The notes under the pieces were generated by a model. That model made no database searches and was not told where the DNA came from. It saw only the letters and a program-made list of their open reading frames with translations. Positions 8,655 to 17,482 of a stretch of DNA of 54,513 nucleotides are shown piece by piece. The position numbers and the translations under genes were made by a program. Origin of the DNA: Parafilimonas sp. (GTDB lineage Bacteria; Bacteroidota; Bacteroidia; Chitinophagales; Chitinophagaceae); assembly GCA_019247895.1 (NCBI GenBank), contig JAFBAF010000103.1, positions 1 to 54,513 on the forward strand. The letters run 5' to 3'. Every line of letters begins with the position of its first letter. Positions within the stretch are counted from its first letter, which is position 1.

Positions 8655-8975
8655 TTACGTATTAAAAGCCGGTTTACCATTCACCTTTTCATATTCATCA
8701 ATTGCTTGTTTAATGGCTGAATTAAATGCAGGCTCAGCATGAACTAACCATTTGTCCTCACCGTCATTCAACCATTTTCCTTCCTTTGTTTTAAGTAAAC
8801 GGTATTCGCTTATATCATGTGCGGGAATTACTTCAACTATGTAAGCAATCTTTTCTTCATCATTAAATTTTTTTGAAGAGAAAAGATCCATGAAACTTTT
8901 TTTGTCTTTTTTCCTGATGCCGGTTTTTACATTTCCCTGCCTGTTGTTAGGCAGTGTAATAAAATATTGAGCCAT
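8655..8975 (-). CDS. Hypothetical protein, 106 residues
   Basis: A short soluble protein starting MAQYFITLPNNRQGNVKTGI, rich in Lys and Glu, with no signal peptide or membrane segment. The codon use and the ATG start at 8975 look genuine, and no better frame overlaps it. I do not recognise the family. The segment DDEEKIAYIVEVIPAHDISE-like (about residues 38-58) and WLNDGEDKWLVHAEPAF suggest a small alpha/beta domain. It lies 105 bp upstream of the MscS gene on the same strand and could be co-transcribed with it. Confidence 0.6.
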   Translation of the reverse strand: MAQYFITLPNNRQGNVKTGIRKKDKKSFMDLFSSKKFNDEEKIAYIVEVIPAHDISEYRLLKTKEGKWLNDGEDKWLVHAEPAFNSAIKQAIDEYEKVNGKPAFNT

Positions 8976-9437
8976 AAATTCTGTACTTTTTAGGTGAAAT
9001 AAAAGTAAAAACGAACGGGCTGTGCATTTTGTTACTTATGCTGAGTGGCAATTAATAAGGATTATTGGATTATCAGCTGTCACAAATCAATTGCAATCTT
9101 TTATGATTACGCTTTTATTCATTAAGTAAAAATGATGTTCAATAAGAATGTTTTTGCAAATAGTGCAGTGTTTGCCACTTTCCTTGAAAAAAGAATGTAA
9201 AGCATTTACCGAGGCAAACAAACCAATAATGCAAGACAAAGTAATCAAAGAATTTAAGGTAAACATGAACGCCCCGCGCACTGCCTTGCCAACGCCTCCT
9301 TCAGCAATATTCTTAGGTAAGAGCAAAACAAACAAAGAACATTACATTGTTATAAGCATGCACGATTCTTGCAGCTTTCCACTTAATCTTCGCAAAATTT
9401 GAGAGAAATAATATCTTTCAACATTACAAAAAATATA
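8976..9437. other. 462-bp intergenic region without a supported gene
   Basis: Between the 106-residue hypothetical gene and the exported isomerase. Short frames exist on both strands (about 80 codons), but they overlap each other, have no recognisable domain, and one reads straight through a repeated DNA segment at 9238-9302. I see no tRNA or clear terminator here. Confidence 0.6.
9238..9302 (+). repeat. Degenerate copy of the intergenic repeat found at 17509-17575
   Basis: The core AAACATGAACGC, then CCGCGCA, then GCCTTGCCAACGC is shared with 17534-17568, and the flanks AAAGTAAYCAAAGAA also match. There are a few substitutions and two short indels. This copy lacks the perfect terminal hairpins of the longer element. 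Confidence 0.7.
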
Positions 9438-10397
9438 ATGATGGCTACAAGAAGAAAATTTCTGCAACAATCAGGCACTATTGCATTAACAGGTTTACTG
9501 TTACCACGTTTTGGCAGTGCCAATTTCTTTGAGAAGAAAGCAGCAATGCCTGTAGGCCTTCAGTTATATACGCTTGGCGATTTGATGACCACTGATGCAA
9601 AAGGTACTTTGCAAAAATTAGCCGCTATCGGTTATAAAGAAGTGGAAAGTGCAGGATCGTCAAAAGGAAATTTTTATGGTTACCGGCCAAAAGAATTTGC
9701 GGCTATGGTAAGTGATGCTGGTTTGCACTGGCGTTCTGCGCATGTAGGTGGCGCACCTTTTACAGCCTCGCAGATTATGAAGATGGCCAAAACAGCAGAA
9801 GATTCAGCAAGAATAAAAGGCTACATAGAAAAAATGAAAGATGCGCCCAAGCCTTTAAATCTTACTGATAATTATCAGCAGCTTGCTGATGATGCTGCAG
9901 AAGGTGGTTTAAGTTATCTGGTTTGTTCAAGTATTCCTGTAAGCACTTTAGATGAAATTAAAATTGCAGCTGATGTTTTCAGCAAAACCGGGGAAGCATG
10001 TAAAAAGAACAATGTTCAGTTCGCATATCACAATCATGTTACAGAATTTGATGAAATAGAAGGCTATCGCCCCTTTGATTATATTCTTAACAATACAGAC
10101 AAGGACCTGGTAAAAATGGAACTTGATCTTGCATGGGCAACCAAAGCCAAACAAGATCCTGTCGAATTATTTAAACTGCATCCAGGACGTTACCCATTAT
10201 GGCATGTAAAAGATCTTGATAAAGCTACTATGCAACCTGCTGAAGTTGGCAGCGGTGCTGTTGACTTTAAACGCATTTTTGATAATGCACAATTATCAGG
10301 AATGAAATACTTTTTTGTAGAACAGGACGGAGCGCCGCAGCCATTGCAAAATGTTACCAATAGCTATAATTATTTAAATAAGATGTTGAACACTTAA
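9438..10397 (+). CDS. Exported sugar phosphate isomerase/epimerase-like TIM barrel protein
   Basis: A 319-residue protein from the ATG at 9438 (a second ATG follows directly). The N-terminus MMATRRKFLQQSGTIALTG is a twin-arginine signal, so the folded protein is probably exported to the periplasm. The rest is an AP-endonuclease-2-type TIM barrel (xylose isomerase-like): VGLQLYTLGDLM, then LAAIGYKEVES, QFAYHNHVTEFDE, KMELDLAWATKAKQDP and PLWHVKDLDK. The His and Glu/Asp residues in these strands are typical metal ligands. In Bacteroidota such Tat-exported isomerases accompany Gfo/Idh oxidoreductases in sugar catabolism, but the substrate is unknown. A TTG at 9399 in the same frame is unlikely to be used. 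Confidence 0.82.
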   Translation: MMATRRKFLQQSGTIALTGLLLPRFGSANFFEKKAAMPVGLQLYTLGDLMTTDAKGTLQKLAAIGYKEVESAGSSKGNFYGYRPKEFAAMVSDAGLHWRSAHVGGAPFTASQIMKMAKTAEDSARIKGYIEKMKDAPKPLNLTDNYQQLADDAAEGGLSYLVCSSIPVSTLDEIKIAADVFSKTGEACKKNNVQFAYHNHVTEFDEIEGYRPFDYILNNTDKDLVKMELDLAWATKAKQDPVELFKLHPGRYPLWHVKDLDKATMQPAEVGSGAVDFKRIFDNAQLSGMKYFFVEQDGAPQPLQNVTNSYNYLNKMLNT

Positions 10398-10600
10398 AGA
10401 ATGTTGGCAGAAATTTTATACAGATGTTATAAGCTTTCTTAATTATCGTACGGCAACATATAAGTATGTTCATACGCTAACTTTATTCATTAACCGGGAA
10501 GCTTTTTTTTACACTCAATTTTAAAACTTTTTGAACTGCTTGTAATAACTATCGCATGCGCGTATATGCGAATCATCGTATATTCAAGTTAAACATCTAA

Positions 10601-11851
10601 CTAACTTTTCTCTTCCCAAACCTGCACCAGGTTTACCAGCACTTCAACAGATTTTTCCATGTCCCGCACTCCTATCCATTCATGCTTGCTGTGTATTGCC
10701 TGCATCCCTGTAAAAAGGTTCGGGCAGGGCAAGCCCATAAAACTTAAGCGGCTTCCGTCAGTGCCGCCACGTATGGGTTCATTCTCTATTTTTTTCAATC
10801 CTGACCGCCTGTATGCTTCTTTTGCATAGTCAACTACATGCGGATGATATTCCAGCACTTCCTTCATGTTGCGGTATTGTTCTGTTACTTTAAATTCCAT
10901 AGTGGCTTTGGGATGATTCTGCAAAACTTTTTCAGCGATCTTTTGCAAACGTTCTTCATACTTTGCAAGATTAGCCGTATCAAAATCACGAACAATAAAA
11001 TCAATCGTTGCGCTTTCAGCAATACCATTTATTGCAACAGGATGCACAAAGCCTTCGCGCTTTTTAGTTGTTTCAGGGCTCCATTCTTTTGTTGGCAATG
11101 CTGCTACAATTTCTCCTGCAATTTTAATGGCATTCACCAGTTTGTTCTTTGCATAACCGGGATGAGCAATTACTCCATGAATAGTTATACGCACACCATC
11201 AGCGCTAAAGGTTTCATCTTCAATTGTGCCTGCTTGTCCTCCATCCAATGTATATGCGTAATCAGCACTTAACTTTTTCAGGTCTACCTTTGCGGTGCCC
11301 TTTCCAACTTCTTCATCAGGTGTAAATAAAATTTTTATCGTACCATGTTTTATTTCGGGATGAGTTACCAAATAGTTCGCCATATCCATAATTATTGCAA
11401 CACCGCTTTTATCATCAGCGCCCAATAATGTTAATCCGCTTGCTGTAATAATATCATGACCAATATGTCTTTTTAAATAATCATATTCTCTTTTTGAGAT
11501 CACTTGTGTTTCATCGTCAGGCAGCGTAATTTTTTTTCCATCATAATTTTTATGCAGAATTGGTTTTACAGCAGTTCCGCTGCAATCAGGTGCGGTATCA
11601 ACATGGCTGCAAAAGCATATTGCAGGTACATGCTTATTTACATTGGACGGAATAGTTGCATATACATAACCATGTTCATCAGCATGCGCATCAGGCAAAC
11701 CCATTTGCCGTAATTCGGCGGCAAGCAGGTTACTTAGTTCTTTTTGTTTTTCTGTTGTTGGATTTGTGTTGCTTTCCGGATCGCTTTGCGTATCAATAGT
11801 AACATAACGAATAAATTTTTCTGTAACTGTGTGCTTATAATTGTGTATCAT
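10601..11851 (-). CDS. pepT: Peptidase T (tripeptide aminopeptidase)
   Basis: A cytoplasmic di-zinc M20B peptidase that removes the N-terminal residue from tripeptides. From the ATG at 11851 the protein has 416 residues, close to E. coli PepT (408). Metal-binding and catalytic motifs are intact: CFCSHVDTAPD near residue 80, LLGADDKSG near 142, FTPDEEVGKG near 175, YTLDGG near 200, IRGGTDGSRLSFMGLP near 350 and the final HSKHEW. The dimerisation (lid) domain lies between about 215 and 325. A TTG seven codons upstream is in frame but not needed. It has no obvious operon partner: the upstream gene is divergent and the downstream one convergent. Confidence 0.95.
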   Translation of the reverse strand: MIHNYKHTVTEKFIRYVTIDTQSDPESNTNPTTEKQKELSNLLAAELRQMGLPDAHADEHGYVYATIPSNVNKHVPAICFCSHVDTAPDCSGTAVKPILHKNYDGKKITLPDDETQVISKREYDYLKRHIGHDIITASGLTLLGADDKSGVAIIMDMANYLVTHPEIKHGTIKILFTPDEEVGKGTAKVDLKKLSADYAYTLDGGQAGTIEDETFSADGVRITIHGVIAHPGYAKNKLVNAIKIAGEIVAALPTKEWSPETTKKREGFVHPVAINGIAESATIDFIVRDFDTANLAKYEERLQKIAEKVLQNHPKATMEFKVTEQYRNMKEVLEYHPHVVDYAKEAYRRSGLKKIENEPIRGGTDGSRLSFMGLPCPNLFTGMQAIHSKHEWIGVRDMEKSVEVLVNLVQVWEEKS

Positions 11852-11945
11852 CTTCTGTATTTGTTGGTACAAATAAACAGCTTATATAAATTATTTTATC
11901 ACAAAAAAATTTAATCCTAATTTGGGTTAATCAAAACTTTGCTAT

Positions 11946-12497
11946 ATGAAATTATTTGTCGGTTCCATTATTGGCGCAGTTATTATTTTTATTTGTCAAT
12001 TTCTTTCATGGGGTGTGCTTGGTACGCATTACCCTGCACAACAATATACAACCAAACAGAATGAGATTCTATCTTATCTGAGTACACAATTCGACTCAAG
12101 CGGCGGCTATCTTCTGCCTGCCACGCCTAAAGGCGCTTCGCAGGATGAAATGAAATCGCTTGCAGAAAAATCTATGGGCAAACCGTGGGCACAGATATTT
12201 TATCATAAAAGCCTTGATTCAAACATGGGTTTGAACATGGCGAAAAACTTTGTAACCAATTTTATCATGGTGTTGTTTTTCTGCTGGATCATTTCAGGTT
12301 ATACCTCGAATTCGTTTGCCAAAACTTTATTGGCTGCTTTGCTTGTAGGGTTAATTATTTTTCTGCATGCAAGTTATACAGAACATATTTGGTATGAAAC
12401 ATTTGACCTGCAGGCGCATTTGGCTGATTACATTATTACATGGGGATTAACCGGTGTGTGGCTTGGCTGGTGGCTAAACAGGAGAAGAAGAGTTTAA
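11946..12497 (+). CDS. Hypothetical four-helix membrane protein
   Basis: A 183-residue protein with one N-terminal hydrophobic segment (about 4-24), a polar loop of about 75 residues facing one side (GTHYPAQQYTTKQNEILSYL, then the GGYLLPATPKG segment), and three further membrane segments (about 102-118, 125-143, 155-177), ending in NRRRRV. The loop begins right after the first helix, which suggests an extracytoplasmic domain. I do not recognise the family. It is divergent from pepT and converges with the SlyD-type gene. Its stop codon lies in the left arm of an inverted repeat. Confidence 0.65.
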   Translation: MKLFVGSIIGAVIIFICQFLSWGVLGTHYPAQQYTTKQNEILSYLSTQFDSSGGYLLPATPKGASQDEMKSLAEKSMGKPWAQIFYHKSLDSNMGLNMAKNFVTNFIMVLFFCWIISGYTSNSFAKTLLAALLVGLIIFLHASYTEHIWYETFDLQAHLADYIITWGLTGVWLGWWLNRRRRV

Positions 12498-12556
12498 ATG
12501 CTGAATGTTATATGCACCGATTGAAAACAACATCAAACATTCAACATTAAACAGTT
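12492..12556. terminator. Imperfect inverted repeat between convergent genes, built from a heptamer array
   Basis: The left arm (12492-12514, GTTTAAATGCTGAATGTT...) is an imperfect inverted copy of the right arm (12531-12552). The right arm is part of a 7-bp-period array at 12529-12556: AACATCA, AACATTC, AACATTA, AACAGTT. It can fold into a long AT-rich hairpin and probably ends transcription from both sides. Confidence 0.5.
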
Positions 12557-12560
12557 ACAA

Positions 12561-13019
12561 TTACGGCATTATAATCAAAGGGCTTTTTCCTTTAAGATCT
12601 ACCAGTTCAATATCAAAAATTAAATCCTTCCCGGCAAGCGGGTGATTTGCATCTAATATAATGGCTTCTTCATTTATATCAGTAATTGTTACCGGTAATT
12701 CCTGGCCATTTTCTGAATGCATGTTTAGTGTCATTCCAACCTCAGGTTCAATATCGGGAGGGAAATTGGAGCGGGGAAATTCTATCACCATTTCTTCCTG
12801 TCTTTCGCCATAAGCATCTTCTGCAGGAATAGAAATTGTTTTTTTATCACCAACAGACATTCCGGTAACACCATCATCAAAGCCTTTTATTACCATTCCA
12901 CTACCTACTTCAAACTCAAGTGGCTGGCGGCCCTGGCTGCTGTCAAAAGTTGTTCCGTCGTCAAGCCTGCCGTGATAATGTACTTTTACTTTGTCGCCCT
13001 TTTTTGCTTGCTGAGTCAT
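12561..13019 (-). CDS. SlyD-type FKBP peptidyl-prolyl isomerase
   Basis: A 152-residue cytoplasmic prolyl isomerase and chaperone. The FKBP core is split by an insert-in-flap domain, as in Sly[21 protein letters not shown], then [20 protein letters not shown] and [15 protein letters not shown], next the flap [19 protein letters not shown] ... [21 protein letters not shown], and the last strand [10 protein letters not shown]. The Asp/Phe/Tyr residues of the FKBP site are present. Unlike E. coli SlyD it lacks a His/Cys-rich metal-binding tail, ending instead GKSPLIIMP, so nickel handling is unlikely. No signal peptide. Confidence 0.92.
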   Translation of the reverse strand: MTQQAKKGDKVKVHYHGRLDDGTTFDSSQGRQPLEFEVGSGMVIKGFDDGVTGMSVGDKKTISIPAEDAYGERQEEMVIEFPRSNFPPDIEPEVGMTLNMHSENGQELPVTITDINEEAIILDANHPLAGKDLIFDIELVDLKGKSPLIIMP

Positions 13020-13147
13020 AAATTATATTTTGTATGAAATGGTAAACGAGTTGCTAAGTTTAGTGAACAGGTTAGCGCGGCAAAAATAATGGTTTAATAA
13101 TTTATGTACAATAACGCTATGGTTCCGAATGATAATTTAACAAGTAC

Positions 13148-14416
13148 CTATTTTTCGGGTTGGTAACTACCCCGGATTAATAGCCGCAAATTCTGGTCAT
13201 AAGTAAAATATTTATATAACCAGTTAATGAATATCTGCAAGCGATTTTTAACACCTAATATCAGCACAATATGTACACTCATCCATATAACCCAAGCTAT
13301 CCATCCGCCTAAATGCAACTTTGGCTTTGGAATATCAACCACTGCAAGATTTCTTCCGACTGTTGCCATTGTGCCTTTATCATGATATTCAAATTCATTT
13401 TGCAAGTGTTTATTACCATTAACCTGGTGCTTTAAATTAACAGCGAGGTTTTTTCCCTGGTTAATTGCAACATTTGCCAACTGCGGATGCCCATGCGGAT
13501 ACTTTGGTGTTTCCATGTAAGCAATATCACCTATAGCATAAATATTTTCTGTGCCGATTACTTTATTATAACGATCAACCTTTATGCGATTGCCTTTCAC
13601 AATAAGCGAAGCATCTATTCCCTCCGGAACATTTCCTTTTACACCAGCTGCCCAAAGCAATGTTTTTGTTTGCAGGGTTTCTCCTGTTGATAAGGTTACA
13701 GTGGTGCCGTCATAATCTTTTACAACCGTTTTTGTTTTTACAGTTACACCTAATGCAGTAAGATATTTACAACTCTGCTCACTGCTTTTTTCACTCATGG
13801 CGCCCAACGTTTCGGAGCTTCCTTCCACAAGTAATATTTTCATTTTTGAAAAATCAAGCTCAGGATAATCTTTTGGCAAAATATATTTACGCATTTCTGC
13901 AATAGCGCCGCTTAATTCAACACCTGTTGGTCCGCCGCCAACAACTACTACTGTCATCCGAGCCTGCAATTCTTCGTCTGTTTTGGCAATTAACGCCCGT
14001 TCAAAATTTTCGATGATATGATGCCGCAATGCCAATGCTTCAGCAGTTGACTTCATTGGAAAAGAACTTTGCTGAATTTTTTCATTACCAAAAAAATTTG
14101 TTGTGGCACCTGTTGCGATTACTAAAACATCGTAACTAAAATCACCGATATCTGTAATAATTTTATTTTCTGCAGAAATAATTTGTTGTAATGATGTTAC
14201 ACGGAAACGAACATTGTTTACTTTTTGAAATACCTTGCGTACAGGAAACGAGATATTGCTTGCATCGAGACCGGCCGTTGCAACCTGGTAAAACAATGGC
14301 TGAAACTGGTGATAGTTATTCTTATCAATCAATAAAACATCAATCCCTTCCTGTTTGGCTAAAGATCGTGCAAGTCTTAAACCTGCAAACCCGCAGCCTA
14401 TAATAATTACACGCAT
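13148..14416 (-). CDS. ndh: Type II NADH dehydrogenase (NDH-2)
   Basis: A 422-residue single-subunit NADH:quinone oxidoreductase bound to the inner membrane face; it passes electrons to menaquinone without pumping protons. Two dinucleotide-binding motifs are present: VIIIGCGFAGLRLARSLA at the N-terminus for FAD and VVVVGGGPTGVELSGAIAE near residue 155 for NADH. The quinone-site region includes YHQFQPLFYQVATAGL near 36 and AIGDIAY near 290, and HPQLANVAINQGKNLA is the typical AQxAxQ-like segment. The C-terminal hydrophobic and amphipathic part (GWIAWVIWMSVHIVLILGVK, then NWLYKYFTYDQNLRLL) anchors it to the membrane. ATG start; divergent from the glycosylasparaginase gene. Confidence 0.94.
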   Translation of the reverse strand: MRVIIIGCGFAGLRLARSLAKQEGIDVLLIDKNNYHQFQPLFYQVATAGLDASNISFPVRKVFQKVNNVRFRVTSLQQIISAENKIITDIGDFSYDVLVIATGATTNFFGNEKIQQSSFPMKSTAEALALRHHIIENFERALIAKTDEELQARMTVVVVGGGPTGVELSGAIAEMRKYILPKDYPELDFSKMKILLVEGSSETLGAMSEKSSEQSCKYLTALGVTVKTKTVVKDYDGTTVTLSTGETLQTKTLLWAAGVKGNVPEGIDASLIVKGNRIKVDRYNKVIGTENIYAIGDIAYMETPKYPHGHPQLANVAINQGKNLAVNLKHQVNGNKHLQNEFEYHDKGTMATVGRNLAVVDIPKPKLHLGGWIAWVIWMSVHIVLILGVKNRLQIFINWLYKYFTYDQNLRLLIRGSYQPEK

Positions 14417-14573
14417 GTATTAATTTTTTTCATTGCAAATATTGCGCAAACATATAAGCAAAAATGTCAGCGCTTTATTCTACGTAAGAGTATATACTTA
14501 TTGTCAATTTCCGTGCTCAAATTCTTTTTTAACAGCATGGCTTTGTATCTTTCCCTTTCTAAAAATCACAAAC

Positions 14574-15626
14574 ATGATCCACCGCCGGCGCCTGTTACAG
14601 TTAGGAACATTAGGAATAAGTTCGATGATCGCTCCGAAAATTTTCGCTGCAAGCAAAAGAATCATTTCAGCTAAAAAACCATTGGTCATTTCAACATGGG
14701 ATGCTGGCATAAATGCCAATAAAGCAGCATGGGATGTTTTAAAAAAGAATGGACGCGCATTAGATGCTGTTGAATCCGGCGTGATGGTTACAGAAGCTGA
14801 AAAAGTAAATTGTTGTGTTGGCCTGAATGCTTATCCTGATCGCGACGGACATGTAACACTTGATGCTTCAATAATGGATGAACATGGCAATGCCGGTGCC
14901 GTTTGTTTTTTGGAAAGAATAAAACATCCAATATCTGTAGCAAGACGTGTTATGGAAAAAACACCTCATGTATTGCTTGCCGGAAGTGGTGCGCAACAAT
15001 TTGCAGTGGAGCAAGGCTTTCCGCTGGAAGAAGATAAGCTAAGCGATGAAGCAAGCAAAGCTTACGATGAATGGCTGAAAAAATCAGAATACAAACCGGT
15101 AATAAATATTGAAAATATAAAAGGGCAAAATGCCTTTGCGCCTACACGATTAAAAAATGGGGCATTAAATCATGATACGATTGGTATGATTGCGCTTGAT
15201 GCACAGGGCAATTTAAGTGGCAGTGTTACCACAAGTGGATTAGCATTTAAAATGCGCGGCCGCGTTGGTGATTCTCCTATTATTGGCGCAGGGTTATTTG
15301 TAGATAATGAAGTTGGTGCCGCGGCTTCAACAGGTGTTGGTGAAGAAGTGATAAAAGTTTGCGGAACGCATATTGTTGTTGAGGCAATGCGTAGCGGCAC
15401 TACGCCTGAAAATGCATGCAAACTTGCAGTTGAAAGAATTATGAAAAGGCATACGCTGCAAGAGCTCCAAAATATACAGGTTGCATTTATTGCGATTGAT
15501 AAAAATGGGAATTACGGCGCTTACGCTATTCAAAGTGAATTTAACTATGCTGTATGTTATGCAGATGATTATAATAATTTGATTGATTCAAAATATTTCA
15601 TGAAGGCGCCGCCAAATCATGGTTAG
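14574..15626 (+). CDS. Exported N4-(beta-N-acetylglucosaminyl)-L-asparaginase (glycosylasparaginase)
   Basis: An Ntn-hydrolase that cleaves the sugar-Asn bond after proteolysis of N-glycoproteins. From the ATG at 14574 it has 350 residues and starts MIHRRRLLQLGTLGISSMIA, a twin-arginine signal. The self-cleavage site is the NHDTIGMIALD segment, with the Thr becoming the N-terminal nucleophile of the beta chain. Substrate and oxyanion residues follow in SGSVTTSGLAFKMRGRVGDS and GAAASTGVGEE. It resembles the Elizabethkingia (formerly Flavobacterium) enzyme class rather than plant-type L-asparaginases. The frame is open upstream to 14433, but that part is not coding-like and would hide the signal. 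Upstream neighbour ndh is divergent; the next gene starts 18 bp downstream. Confidence 0.88.
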   Translation: MIHRRRLLQLGTLGISSMIAPKIFAASKRIISAKKPLVISTWDAGINANKAAWDVLKKNGRALDAVESGVMVTEAEKVNCCVGLNAYPDRDGHVTLDASIMDEHGNAGAVCFLERIKHPISVARRVMEKTPHVLLAGSGAQQFAVEQGFPLEEDKLSDEASKAYDEWLKKSEYKPVINIENIKGQNAFAPTRLKNGALNHDTIGMIALDAQGNLSGSVTTSGLAFKMRGRVGDSPIIGAGLFVDNEVGAAASTGVGEEVIKVCGTHIVVEAMRSGTTPENACKLAVERIMKRHTLQELQNIQVAFIAIDKNGNYGAYAIQSEFNYAVCYADDYNNLIDSKYFMKAPPNHG

Positions 15627-15643
15627 ATTTTTATTGTTGCATC

Positions 15644-16159
15644 ATGAAGATTCATGAAGAATTATTAAAAGATAAAGTTTTTCTTAAAGAACATGCTTTA
15701 AAAATTGCAATTTATTCCTGTTCTTCACCAAAACATTTTAAAGCATTAATGCAATGTTTTCTTTCGGATAATTACAGGCTGGCGCAACGTGCAGCATGGT
15801 GTGTAAGCTGGGCAACCAAGAAAAATCCGGCATTCATTCAACCTTATATTAAAGATTTAGTAAAACAATTGCCGCGTAAAGATGTGCATGATGCAGTAAT
15901 CAGAAACAGTGTTCGCATTCTTCAGCAAATTGAAATACCTGCAACATTACATGGCGAATTGATGAATAACTGTTTTGCTTTTATTGAATCTCCTTCAACA
16001 CCGGTTGCTATAAAAGCTTTTTCGTTAACTACGTTATTTAATCTTTCCAAAACTTATCCTGAAATAAAAAATGAATTAAGGCTTGTAATTGAAGAAAGGT
16101 GGAATAATGAAACAGCTGCTTTTAAAAGCAGGGCAAAACAAATATTAAAAAAGATCTAA
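15644..16159 (+). CDS. HEAT/ARM-like helical repeat protein
   Basis: A 171-residue all-helical soluble protein. Repeated helix pairs with the spacing of HEAT repeats are visible: HFKALMQCFLSDNYRLAQRA followed by AWCVSWATKKNP, YIKDLVKQLPRKDVHDAVIR then NSVRILQQI, and SPSTPVAIKAFSLTTLFNLS. Relatives occur widely in Bacteroidota and are often mislabelled as adenylosuccinate lyase; no catalytic residues of that enzyme are present. Probably a protein-binding scaffold. It begins 18 bp after the glycosylasparaginase stop, and the GNAT gene follows at 19 bp, so the three genes may form one transcription unit. Confidence 0.7.
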   Translation: MKIHEELLKDKVFLKEHALKIAIYSCSSPKHFKALMQCFLSDNYRLAQRAAWCVSWATKKNPAFIQPYIKDLVKQLPRKDVHDAVIRNSVRILQQIEIPATLHGELMNNCFAFIESPSTPVAIKAFSLTTLFNLSKTYPEIKNELRLVIEERWNNETAAFKSRAKQILKKI

Positions 16160-16177
16160 AAAGAATTAAAAATAATA

Positions 16178-16666
16178 ATGGAGAAGGTTGTAATAAGAAA
16201 AGTAATTGAAACAGATAATGCAGTACTTGCTTCATTAATCAGAAATGTGTTTGAAGAATATGATGCACCAAAGCAAAACACTGTTTATTCTGATCCGACC
16301 ACAAATGATCTGTTTAGGTTATTTCAACAGTCTCGTTCTGTACTTTTTGTTGCTTTATTTGATGACAAGATCTGCGGATGTTGCGGTATTTATCAAACAG
16401 AAGGTTTACCTGAAAACTGTGCAGAGCTTGCAAAGTTTTATTTATTAAAAGAAGCAAGAGGAAAAGGAATTGGCAAACAATTAATGCTGCAATGTTTTCA
16501 ATTCGCTAAAGAAACGGGTTATACAAGCCTTTATATTGAAAGCTTACCGCAATTCTCAACAGCAGTAAGTATGTATGAAAAATATGGATTTACAAGAATT
16601 GATCAACCACTTGGAAATTCAGGCCATATATCATGCAATATCTGGATGCTTAAAAAACTTAACTAA
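16178..16666 (+). CDS. GNAT family N-acetyltransferase
   Basis: A 162-residue acetyl-CoA-dependent acetyltransferase. The central strand LAKFYLLKEARGKGIGKQLM carries motif A, with RGKGIG as the pyrophosphate-binding loop (Q/RxxGxG). It is followed by LYIESLPQFSTAVSMYEKYG and F (motif B), the usual acetyl-CoA and substrate helix. The N-terminus (VIRKVIETDNAVLASLIRNV) matches the alpha1-alpha2 opening of the fold. The acetyl acceptor, whether a small molecule, antibiotic or protein, cannot be deduced. It is likely the last gene of the transcription unit started by the glycosylasparaginase. Confidence 0.85.
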   Translation: MEKVVIRKVIETDNAVLASLIRNVFEEYDAPKQNTVYSDPTTNDLFRLFQQSRSVLFVALFDDKICGCCGIYQTEGLPENCAELAKFYLLKEARGKGIGKQLMLQCFQFAKETGYTSLYIESLPQFSTAVSMYEKYGFTRIDQPLGNSGHISCNIWMLKKLN

Positions 16667-16775
16667 GCTTTTTTACCTGCTTAACTTTATTTAAATCCTT
16701 AACAACCTTTTTTACAACCAAGCGGTTTAATTTTTGTTATTACTTCAATATTAAACAACCTTAATAAAAAACACT

Positions 16776-17480
16776 ATGAAATTTTATGTGCTGTTAATTG
16801 CGTGCTTGTCTGCATGTATGTTATCTTATGCTCAAATGAATGCTCCAACATCTTATGAAGCCGATAAAAGCTTACAGTTTTACATTGGGCTTGGCGGTGG
16901 ATACAATAACTATAAAAACTTAAATGCAAGTTTTGAAAATGCAGACTTACCGGCAGTTGGAAAATATGCTTTGCTGACTACGCTTGAAGCAAACATTCGT
17001 AACAAAAATTTATTGATCGGGTTAACCGGCAATATGGGTGCATCATTCAGAAAACCAGATCATTTTAACGTGCTCCTCAATTTTAACCCGCAGGTAAATG
17101 TTGGATATTATATTGTGAATGATAAAAAATTTCACTTTGCGCCGCAGGTTGGCATCGGCGCTTATTCATCTTCTGTGAATATTGAACAAAAAGATAATGC
17201 CGGCGATTTTAATGATGTGCTTGCAAATGGTAATGCCATAAGCATTAATCAAAATGTTGCAGCGTTAGATTTTTGCCTGCGGTTTGATTTTGCAGATTAC
17301 ACTAAACCACAAACCGGCGCCACAAGTATTAAACTTGGGTATAAGCATGGACTAAGCAAACGCGGCTGGGGCATTGATGCAACAAGCAATTCAACAATAA
17401 ATAATTCTCCTGAAGATCGCGTTAGCCAGTTTTATTTGCAATTTTTAGTTGGAGTTGCGTTACAAAAACCAAAGCATTAA
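16776..17480 (+). CDS. Outer-membrane beta-barrel protein
   Basis: A 234-residue protein with a signal peptide (MKFYVLLIACLSACMLSYAQ) and alternating strand patterns typical of small outer-membrane barrels: LQFYIGLGGGYNNYKNL, TTLEANIRNKNLLIGLTGNM, NPQVNVGYYIVNDKKFHFAP and SIKLGYKHGLSKRGWGIDAT. The ending FYLQFLVGVALQKPKH lacks the strict C-terminal Phe but has the same amphipathic character. The function is unknown. Downstream lies a 414-bp gene-free region with a repeat element. Confidence 0.72.
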   Translation: MKFYVLLIACLSACMLSYAQMNAPTSYEADKSLQFYIGLGGGYNNYKNLNASFENADLPAVGKYALLTTLEANIRNKNLLIGLTGNMGASFRKPDHFNVLLNFNPQVNVGYYIVNDKKFHFAPQVGIGAYSSSVNIEQKDNAGDFNDVLANGNAISINQNVAALDFCLRFDFADYTKPQTGATSIKLGYKHGLSKRGWGIDATSNSTINNSPEDRVSQFYLQFLVGVALQKPKH

Positions 17481-17482
17481 AT

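Noticed and set aside
9087-9402. Overlapping 80-codon frames on both strands
   Set aside because: They overlap each other, and the plus frame runs through a DNA repeat that also occurs at 17.5 kb. No domain is recognisable.
10398-10600. RNA gene in the gap before pepT
   Set aside because: A T-rich run and a short GCG-containing inverted repeat are present, but no tRNA fold or clear terminator.
10838-11272. 144-codon plus-strand frame across pepT
   Set aside because: Antisense to an intact pepT; Cys/Phe-rich, with no family features.
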